Assembly (NCBI GenBank): GCA_025937075.1
Contig: JAICSD010000089.1
Location: 1-12,098 of the forward strand
Length of the DNA: 12,098 nt
Reading direction: 5' to 3'
From: Vicinamibacteria bacterium
GTDB lineage: Bacteria > Acidobacteriota > Vicinamibacteria > Vicinamibacterales > 2-12-FULL-66-21
A program made the position numbers and the translations under genes. Below are positions 6,838 through 12,098 of this stretch, in pieces. The notes under the pieces were generated by a model, which was not told where the DNA came from, did no database searches, and saw only the letters and a list, made by a program, of their open reading frames with translations. Positions within the stretch are counted from its first letter, which is position 1. The number at the start of each line of letters is the position of its first letter.

Positions 6838-8361
6838 TCAACGGCTCGCGCGCAAGTCTGCGTCGACCGTCCGCCCAATCCGGGCGACGATGTCGGGCAC
6901 GGCCTCCACATCAGCCAGCGTCGTGTGGAAGTTCACGATGCAGGCGCGCAGCACGTACCGGCCGCCGACGACGGCGTTCGATACGAACGTTTCACCACCG
7001 CGCTGGAGGCGATCCAGCAGCTCGCGGTTCAGCGCGTCGAGATGGCGCTCCACCTCATCGTCGCCCACGCCCTTCCGCTGATCTTCCGGGACGAAACGGA
7101 AGGTCGTAATGCTGAGGGCCTGAGTGAACAACTGCAGCTCGGGATGCCGCTTCACGGCTTCAGCCATCGCACGTGAGAGGTGAATATCGTCTGCGATCAT
7201 CTGCCGGTAGCCTGCGGCTCCGGCGTGCTTCATCGCGAGCCACACCTTGAGCGCTCGGAACCCGCGCGAGTTCTGCGGACCGTAGTCGACGTAGTTCGTC
7301 GCGCGCTCCTCGAAGTGGTAGTAAGGCGGGTGGTACGCAAATGCGTTGCGCAGCGCGTCCGCATCGCGCACCAGCGCGCATCCCGCTTCGAGCGGGGCGT
7401 AGAGCCACTTATGCGGATCGACGGCGACGGAATCCGCCGCGCTCAGTGCACGGAGATCGTCCGGCGCCTCTTGGACTGCCGCCGCGAAGCCGCCGTACGC
7501 GCCGTCCACGTGAAACCACAGTCCGTACTCACGACAGATCGCCGCGATGGCCGCCAGCGGATCGACGGCGCCCGTGCCGACGGAGCCGGCCGTCCCAATG
7601 ACCATGCACGGCACGTCTCCGGATGCGGCGTCCGCCTCGATTTGCCTCCGCAGCTCGTCGACGTCCATGCGCAGATCCCAGTCGGTAGGAATCCAGCGAA
7701 TGGAGGACGAGCCGAGCCCGCTCAGGTCCGCGGCCTTCTGAATCCACGTGTGCGTCTCGGCCGAGCCGTACACACGAAGGGGCCGTCCGCCCGCGGCGAC
7801 ACCCTGCTCCCGGAGATTCCAGCCGGCCTTCGCGGCGCGCGCGGCCATGAAGCAGACGAGGTTGGCCATGTTGCCGCCGCTCACGAGCAGCCCGCCACAA
7901 TTCTCGGGATATCCGATGAACGAGGCGATCCAGCGCACGGTCTGCCCTTCGATTTCCGTCGCGGCCGGCGAGAGCATCCAGGCGCCCACGTTCGGATTCA
8001 CCGCGGATGCGAGAAAATCCCCCAGAATGCCGATGGGCGCCGGCGCTGATGTGATGTAACCAAAAAATCGCGGGTGGCCGTTGAAGAGCGAGTGGTCGAA
8101 AAGCAGGGACGCGGTCTGCTCGAGCAGAACGCCGGGGTCAGTGCCCCCTTCGGGCAGCGGACCGTTCAGGTCGAGCGCGGTGCGCACGTCGGAAGGGGAC
8201 TCGTTTCGCGTGACGGGCCGTCGCGGAAGCGATTCGAGGAAATCAGCCACCGTATCGACGAGCCGATGGCCAAGCGTGCGAAACGCCGCGGCATCCAGCG
8301 CAAGCGGCGTGTTGCGCGCCGATTCCACAGCGCTGTCGGATTCCTGTGCCCGCGCATCCAT
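6838..8361 (-). CDS. PLP-dependent group II decarboxylase (aromatic-L-amino-acid decarboxylase-like)
   Basis: This 507-residue protein belongs to the pyridoxal-phosphate decarboxylase family that includes aromatic-L-amino-acid, tyrosine, histidine and glutamate decarboxylases. Visible family motifs are GHPRFFGYI near the N-terminus, AETHTWIQKAAD (His stacking on the PLP ring), FHVDGAYGG (Asp binding the PLP nitrogen) and VDPHKWL, whose K318 forms the Schiff base. A Tyr-rich loop (PPYYHFEERATNYVDYG) lies where the mobile catalytic loop is found, followed by SRGFRALKVW. Overall layout fits the aromatic amino-acid branch better than glutamate decarboxylase, but the substrate cannot be fixed from sequence reading. 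ATG 8361 is preferred; an in-frame TTG at 8397 would add 12 residues and start inside a strong inverted repeat. No transporter for an amine product is nearby. The gene is followed closely by dps. Confidence 0.9.
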   Translation of the reverse strand: MDARAQESDSAVESARNTPLALDAAAFRTLGHRLVDTVADFLESLPRRPVTRNESPSDVRTALDLNGPLPEGGTDPGVLLEQTASLLFDHSLFNGHPRFFGYITSAPAPIGILGDFLASAVNPNVGAWMLSPAATEIEGQTVRWIASFIGYPENCGGLLVSGGNMANLVCFMAARAAKAGWNLREQGVAAGGRPLRVYGSAETHTWIQKAADLSGLGSSSIRWIPTDWDLRMDVDELRRQIEADAASGDVPCMVIGTAGSVGTGAVDPLAAIAAICREYGLWFHVDGAYGGFAAAVQEAPDDLRALSAADSVAVDPHKWLYAPLEAGCALVRDADALRNAFAYHPPYYHFEERATNYVDYGPQNSRGFRALKVWLAMKHAGAAGYRQMIADDIHLSRAMAEAVKRHPELQLFTQALSITTFRFVPEDQRKGVGDDEVERHLDALNRELLDRLQRGGETFVSNAVVGGRYVLRACIVNFHTTLADVEAVPDIVARIGRTVDADLRASR

Positions 8362-8370
8362 GAACCGTCC

Positions 8371-8397
8371 ATTGTATGGCCGGAGTGCCGGGTCCAA
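8371..8397 (-). promoter_or_regulatory. Candidate sigma70-like promoter of the decarboxylase-dps unit
   Basis: On the minus strand a TTGGAC box (8392-8397) is followed 15 nt later by TACAAT (8371-8376). TACAAT is one base from the -10 consensus; the -35 box and the 15-nt spacing are poorer. A start about 7 nt downstream would fall at or next to ATG 8361, implying a very short or absent leader. The -35 box sits within the 8379-8418 inverted repeat. This comes from eye matching only. Confidence 0.3.
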
Positions 8398-8418
8398 GAG
8401 ACCCGGCCATTCTCCGGC
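8379..8418. repeat. Composite perfect inverted repeat (15-bp two-part hairpin) in the divergent control region
   Basis: The outer arms GCCGGAG (8379-8385) and CTCCGGC (8412-8418) pair perfectly. Inside them GCCGGGTC (8387-8394) and GACCCGGC (8400-8407) pair perfectly around the 5-nt loop CAAGA. One base (T8386) and four bases (8408-8411) form the internal loop. There is no T-run on either side, so a standard intrinsic terminator is unlikely. It lies between the decarboxylase start and the padR boxes and covers the candidate decarboxylase -35 box, so it could be an operator or an insulating hairpin. Confidence 0.6.
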
Positions 8419-8426
8419 GGAACAAA

Positions 8427-8466
8427 GCCGTAGACATCCTACGTCTAAGGCCGTAGACTGTCTACG
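8427..8466 (+). promoter_or_regulatory. Tandem GTAG-N5-CTAC boxes in front of padR, likely PadR operator
   Basis: Two 17-bp direct repeats, GCCGTAGACATCCTACG (8427-8443) and GCCGTAGACTGTCTACG (8450-8466), match at 14 of 17 positions and start 23 bp apart. Each contains the inverted repeat GTAG-N5-CTAC (8430-8442 and 8453-8465). The second is extended to GTAGAC-T-GTCTAC, a perfect 6-bp palindrome with one central base. The second box ends 3 nt before the padR ATG. Dimeric winged-helix regulators of the PadR family commonly bind such dyads in their own promoters, so autoregulation is the likely role; that link is inferred. Confidence 0.6.
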
Positions 8467-8468
8467 AC

Positions 8469-8825
8469 ATGCCCAAGCACGCTGGCGACCGTCCCCTGGA
8501 GCTTCTCCAGGGCACCCTCGACATGTTGATCCTTCGCACGCTGCAGTGGGGGCCTCGCCACGGGCACGGCATCGGACAGGCGATCCGCGCCCAGTCCGAC
8601 GATCTGCTCAAAGTGGAAACGGGTTCCCTCTACCCTGCGCTCCATCGCCTCGTGAAGCGCGGGTGGCTCAAGGCCGAGTGGGGCATCAGCGAAGCGAACC
8701 AGCGTGCGAAGTACTACCAGTTGACGGCGGCGGGCAAAGCCCAATTGGTGCGTGAGCAGGATCGGTGGTCGCGGCTCGTGCACGCGATCGGTCGAATCAT
8801 GAACCCGGTGCCGTCCAAGGAGTAG
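8469..8825 (+). CDS. PadR-family winged-helix transcriptional regulator
   Basis: This 118-residue protein starts with the typical PadR subfamily sequence (LELLQGTLDMLILRTLQWGP-like), followed by a helix-turn-helix (about 31-45) and the signature VETGSLYPALHRLVKRGWL (about 49-67). A wing region with YYQLTAAGK and a short C-terminal dimerisation helix follow. It is a small DNA-binding repressor of the kind found before acidobacterial permeases. ATG 8469 is chosen because the family N-terminus begins there. It lacks any Shine-Dalgarno sequence, because the operator palindrome ends 3 nt upstream; this points to a leaderless or near-leaderless message. The stop is 4 nt before the permease ATG, so both genes form one unit. 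Control of itself and the permease is the likely role; the inducing signal is unknown. Confidence 0.93.
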   Translation: MPKHAGDRPLELLQGTLDMLILRTLQWGPRHGHGIGQAIRAQSDDLLKVETGSLYPALHRLVKRGWLKAEWGISEANQRAKYYQLTAAGKAQLVREQDRWSRLVHAIGRIMNPVPSKE

Positions 8826-8829
8826 GACC

Positions 8830-11469
8830 ATGCGCCCAGACGAGCGGGAACTCGATGAGGAACTTCGCGGTCATCTGGCGCTGAACGTCAAGGAACGGAT
8901 CGAGCGCGGCGAGGATCCCGAATTGGCCCGGCGCGCGGCGCTCCGCGAACTTGGCTACGTGCCGGCCATACGCGAGTCGATGCGGCGTGTCTGGTACAGC
9001 CGGCTCTTCGATGCAGCTACTGCGTTGGGACGCGACATCCGCTTCGCGCTGCGCTCCTTGATCCGCGCGAAAGGCCTTGCCGCGACCGTCATCGTGACGC
9101 TGGCGCTCGGCATCGGCGCCAATGCCGCGATCTTCAGCGTGGTGCGCGGCGTGCTCCTGCGCCCGCTCGTCAACCGCGATGAGGATCGCCTCGTCTACAT
9201 CCGCCAGAGCGCTCCGGGTGTCGGCGCCGAGAACATTACGTTCTCCGTGCCCGAAATCAGGGACCTCGAGTCGCGCGTCACCACGATCGGCGCGTTCGGC
9301 GATTTCTCCACGGTCGACCTGACGATGATCGGCCTCGGTCTGGACGCGCGGATGGTGAAGGCCGGGGTCGTGAGTGGATCGTTCTTCGACGTGATGGGCC
9401 TTCGCCCCGTGCTCGGCCGCCTGCTGAACGCGAACGATGACGGCCCCGATGCCGCGGGCGCGGCGGTTCTCACCTACCGGTTCTGGGCCACGACGCTGAA
9501 GAGCGATCCCACTGTCGTCGGGAAAGCGATTCGGCTCGGTCCCCGCACCGCGACGGTGGTCGGCGTCCTCGAGCCGTCCGTGCCGTACCCGGCCGATACC
9601 GAGATCATCGCCAACATCGTCACCAGCCCGCACCACATGGGAGCGACGATGGTCACGAACCGCACGCATCGCATGACCGAGCTGTTCGGGCGCCTCCCGC
9701 CGGGTGTCTCGCTCGAGGCCGCGCGTGCCGAGCTGACGGCCGTCCATGCGGCAATCGTGCGGGAGCATCCCGAGGCCTATACTCCGGACTCAGACGTGCA
9801 GCTGCGCGTCACGCGGCTCCGCGATCAAATCGCGGCCCCAGCACGGACGGTCCTGCTCGTGCTTCTTGCCGCGGCCGCGGTTGTGTTCATCATCGCCTGT
9901 TCGAACGTAGCGAACCTGATTCTCGCGCGATCGGTGCGCCGCGAAGGCGAGCTCGCGGTCCGCGCGGCGCTCGGCGCCAGCCATGGCGCGCTCCGCCGCA
10001 CGCTGCTCGCCGAAAGCCTGGTGCTCTGCGGAGCCGGTGCCGTGCTCGGCGTCGTCGTGGCGGACCCATTCGTCAACGCCGTCGCCCGTTATGCTGCGCG
10101 CTTCTCGATCCGCGCGCTCGATGTCACCGTCGATCCAAGCGTGCTCTGGATTGGCGCCGGGCTCGCCATCATCGCGGCCGTGCTGCTCGCCTACGTGCCG
10201 CGCCTGCCATCGCCGCACGCGCCCGCGGGCCTGGGCCTCGCGGCGGGCACCGTCCGAATCACGCCGAGCGCGAACCGGCGGCTGCGGATATTCGCGACGA
10301 CCCAGATCGCGTTCTCGTTCGTGCTGCTGGCGGGTGCGGCCATGCTCCTCGCCACGCTCGTCGTCCTCCAACGGGCGAACACCGGGTACGACATGCGGCA
10401 CGTGCTCGCCTTCGACATCCCGACGTCCGCACCGGGCGTCGGCATTGGAAGCGCGAAGGTCATCGATTTTTACGATCAGACGACGCGGCGTGTCGGCCAG
10501 CTGCCGGGCGTTGAAGGTGTTTCGGTCGGAAGCTTCGTGCCGTGGCGCGACGCCGGCACCTTCGGTCCGGCTCTGTCTTTCGCGGTCGAAGGCTACACGC
10601 CGGCAAACGGAGAGGAGAACCCGCGCGCGCGGTTCCGCATCGCCGCCCCGCATTTCTTCGACGTGCTCGGGATTCCGCTGCTCGCCGGCCGCGACTTCAC
10701 CGATGCGGATCGCGCGGACCACGAGCCGGTGGTCATCGTCAGCCAGACTCTGGCCCGGCGGCTGTTCCCGAACGGCGAGGCGCTGAACCGCAAGATGTGG
10801 TGGACCGATCCGTATTTCGGAAAGCATCCCGTCCCGCGTCGCATCGTCGGCATCGTCGCCGATGTGGACGATGAAAGCGTCGTCCAGCAGGCGGCGATGA
10901 CAGTGTATCAGCCGGTCCGTCAGATAGGTGTCGGGGGACGCTTGTTCGTCCGCGTCGCGGGCGATCCGTACGCCCTCGTACCCGCGATCACCCGCACGAT
11001 CCGCACCATCGCCGCCGACCAGCCGGTCGAGCGCGCCGCCACGCTCGAAGACGTCCGCTCCGAGGTCCTGTCGCCCGAGCGGCTGAACGCGTTCGTGTTC
11101 TCCGGGTTCGCGGGCATCGCGCTGCTCATCGCGGTCGTGGGCGTGGCGGGCGTGCTGGCGTTCTCGGTCAGCGCGCGCACGCGCGAGTTCGGGATCCGTC
11201 TCGCCGTCGGATCCGCGCCACGACGCCTGCTGGCGCGCGTGCTCTCGGAGGGCGTGCTGATCGCGGCAATTGGCATCGCCACGGGTGCCGGCTGCGGATA
11301 CGTGCTCGCCGAGCTCGCGGGACGGTTCTTCGAGCACGTGGAGCTGCCAGGGATCCTGCCGCTCGCCTTTGCGGCAACACTGCTCATGGCCGCCGCGGTG
11401 CTCGCGTCACTCATGCCCGCGGCGCGCGCGTCGCGCGTCGACGTCCTCCAGGCGCTCCGATCGGAGTAA
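8830..11469 (+). CDS. ADOP-type (FtsX/MacB-like duplicated) ABC transporter permease
   Basis: The 879-residue protein has the acidobacterial orphan permease architecture. A soluble 'permease prefix' (about 1-60, RELDEELRGHL, ARRAALRELG) is followed by two fused FtsX/MacB half-permeases. Hydrophobic segments lie near residues 84-106, 340-362, 394-414, 438-458 (first half) and 488-512, 756-780, 804-830, 842-864 (second half). A large MacB-type periplasmic domain lies between the first and second segments of each half. Family marks include ALGIGANAAIFSVV, ACSNVANLILAR, RREGELAVRAALGA, ARTREFGIRLAVG and a terminal ARASRVDVLQALRSE. AAGGAG at 8817-8822 lies 7 nt before ATG 8830. No ABC ATPase is adjacent, as is usual for the group. 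MacB relatives act as mechanotransmission machines that export molecules rather than forming a channel; the substrate here is unknown. Confidence 0.93.
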   Translation: MRPDERELDEELRGHLALNVKERIERGEDPELARRAALRELGYVPAIRESMRRVWYSRLFDAATALGRDIRFALRSLIRAKGLAATVIVTLALGIGANAAIFSVVRGVLLRPLVNRDEDRLVYIRQSAPGVGAENITFSVPEIRDLESRVTTIGAFGDFSTVDLTMIGLGLDARMVKAGVVSGSFFDVMGLRPVLGRLLNANDDGPDAAGAAVLTYRFWATTLKSDPTVVGKAIRLGPRTATVVGVLEPSVPYPADTEIIANIVTSPHHMGATMVTNRTHRMTELFGRLPPGVSLEAARAELTAVHAAIVREHPEAYTPDSDVQLRVTRLRDQIAAPARTVLLVLLAAAAVVFIIACSNVANLILARSVRREGELAVRAALGASHGALRRTLLAESLVLCGAGAVLGVVVADPFVNAVARYAARFSIRALDVTVDPSVLWIGAGLAIIAAVLLAYVPRLPSPHAPAGLGLAAGTVRITPSANRRLRIFATTQIAFSFVLLAGAAMLLATLVVLQRANTGYDMRHVLAFDIPTSAPGVGIGSAKVIDFYDQTTRRVGQLPGVEGVSVGSFVPWRDAGTFGPALSFAVEGYTPANGEENPRARFRIAAPHFFDVLGIPLLAGRDFTDADRADHEPVVIVSQTLARRLFPNGEALNRKMWWTDPYFGKHPVPRRIVGIVADVDDESVVQQAAMTVYQPVRQIGVGGRLFVRVAGDPYALVPAITRTIRTIAADQPVERAATLEDVRSEVLSPERLNAFVFSGFAGIALLIAVVGVAGVLAFSVSARTREFGIRLAVGSAPRRLLARVLSEGVLIAAIGIATGAGCGYVLAELAGRFFEHVELPGILPLAFAATLLMAAAVLASLMPAARASRVDVLQALRSE

Positions 11470-11501
11470 GAGACGGGTCCCGCTCGGCGGATGGCTTCTC
11501 G

Positions 11502-12098
11502 TCAGAGGGATCGCGCCGGTGACGACCGCTCCGCCGCAAGGCGCACTCGCCGTGCCTGCCAGAGATGGCGCCGCTCGTGCGCCGCAATGACGTGCAGACC
11601 GGTGGCCAGGCTGAAGCGAACGCCCCGGATGAATGGATTGGGGAACCGCACTCGGGCCAGATCGATATTCGCGTACGTCTGAATGAATGCGCGCACGTTG
11701 CCGTGGGTCGCGAGAAAACTGCTGAATGCGTCCTCGAGCGGCGGCGCGGATCGCGGTCTGATCGTTCGTGGCGCCTTGCTCTTCAGCTTCACGGGAGGTT
11801 CGAGATACGCCACGAACCATCCGCCGACGAGGCCCGGTTGTGCAGGCCTGAGGCGCCGGCTGCCTTTGCCGAGTGCATGCGCCGCCGAACGCTCCATCGC
11901 TGCGAGATACACGCGATTGGCCGTCGCGAGGTGATCGAGGCATTCCGCAACGCTCCACGACCCGGGCTCGGCGCGCCACGCGCCCTGAGCGGTCGTCCAA
12001 CCCTGCACGAGTGCGATCGCGTCTCGCTCCGAGGCGGCCAGCGCAGCGCACAGATTCAGAGGGGCGGCCGGCAGCGCTTCGCCCAGGGCAAGGGCTCG
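11502..12098 (-). CDS. DinB/YfiT-like putative metal-binding protein, 5' partial
   Basis: The frame is open to the right edge, with 198 codons visible before the stop. The sequence LCAALAASERDAIALVQGW preceding the GTG at 12008 reads like the first helix of DinB-like proteins, so that GTG is probably internal and the true start is beyond or very near the edge. The remainder shows the family pattern EPGSWSVAECLDHL near the start and AAHERRHLWQ near the end. The His in DHL and the two in HERRH (H-x3-H) are the expected metal-binding triad of this four-helix-bundle superfamily. Members include thiol-dependent transferases and many proteins of unknown role, so no reaction is assigned. The C-terminus is a short basic tail. 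It converges on the permease gene with a 32-bp gap that holds no clear terminator. Confidence 0.82.
   Translation of the reverse strand, partial: RALALGEALPAAPLNLCAALAASERDAIALVQGWTTAQGAWRAEPGSWSVAECLDHLATANRVYLAAMERSAAHALGKGSRRLRPAQPGLVGGWFVAYLEPPVKLKSKAPRTIRPRSAPPLEDAFSSFLATHGNVRAFIQTYANIDLARVRFPNPFIRGVRFSLATGLHVIAAHERRHLWQARRVRLAAERSSPARSL

Noticed and set aside
8362..8397. TTG start at 8397 extending the decarboxylase by 12 residues
   Set aside because: TTG is rare, the extension is not family-like, and it would start within the inverted repeat; ATG 8361 is preferred.
8797..11337. Two long minus-strand open frames (323 and 515 codons) opposite the permease
   Set aside because: Both are rich in Arg, His, Asp and Glu with no motif, and the plus strand clearly encodes the permease.
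1..12098. CRISPR arrays, tRNA or rRNA genes, insertion sequences and attachment sites
   Set aside because: No regular spacer-repeat pattern, tRNA-like cloverleaf, transposase or terminal repeat was seen by eye; coding genes fill almost the whole window.

Overview
The window comes from a high-GC bacterium, most likely an Acidobacteriota member (Vicinamibacteria-like); Gemmatimonadota is a weaker alternative. This rests on the strong G/C bias at third codon positions and on a PadR regulator sitting directly before a fused FtsX/MacB permease with the 'permease prefix' N-terminus. That pair is typical of acidobacterial orphan permeases (ADOP). No rRNA, tRNA, mobile element or CRISPR array is visible. 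Gene density is very high; the only intergenic stretch above 100 bp is 8362-8468.

Region 1 (1-6189, + strand) is a tightly packed chemosensory operon. It starts with a large HEAT-repeat protein cut by the left window edge, followed by CheR (methyltransferase), CheB (methylesterase), a single-domain CheY-like receiver, a CheC-type CheY-P phosphatase and a soluble PAS/histidine kinase/receiver hybrid. Gaps and overlaps run from 3 nt (HEAT-cheR) to 13-, 4- and 1-nt overlaps (cheR-cheB, cheB-cheY, cheY-cheC), so the genes are almost certainly cotranscribed and translationally coupled. The adaptation enzymes, a phospho-output protein and its phosphatase are present. CheA, CheW and a receptor are not in the window and probably lie to the left. 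The HEAT protein and the hybrid kinase are the non-canonical parts.

Region 2 (6211-8361, - strand) holds a PLP-dependent group II amino-acid decarboxylase followed 33 nt later by a Dps-family ferritin, probably one transcription unit. It converges on the hybrid kinase gene.

Region 3 (8362-8468) is a compact divergent control region. It contains a composite hairpin next to the decarboxylase start and two tandem GTAG-N5-CTAC boxes just in front of padR, the second ending 3 nt before the padR start codon.

Region 4 (8469-11469, + strand) is padR followed 4 nt later by the ADOP-type permease; no ATPase is next to it. Region 5 (11502-12098, - strand) is a DinB/YfiT-like putative metal-binding protein that runs off the right edge.
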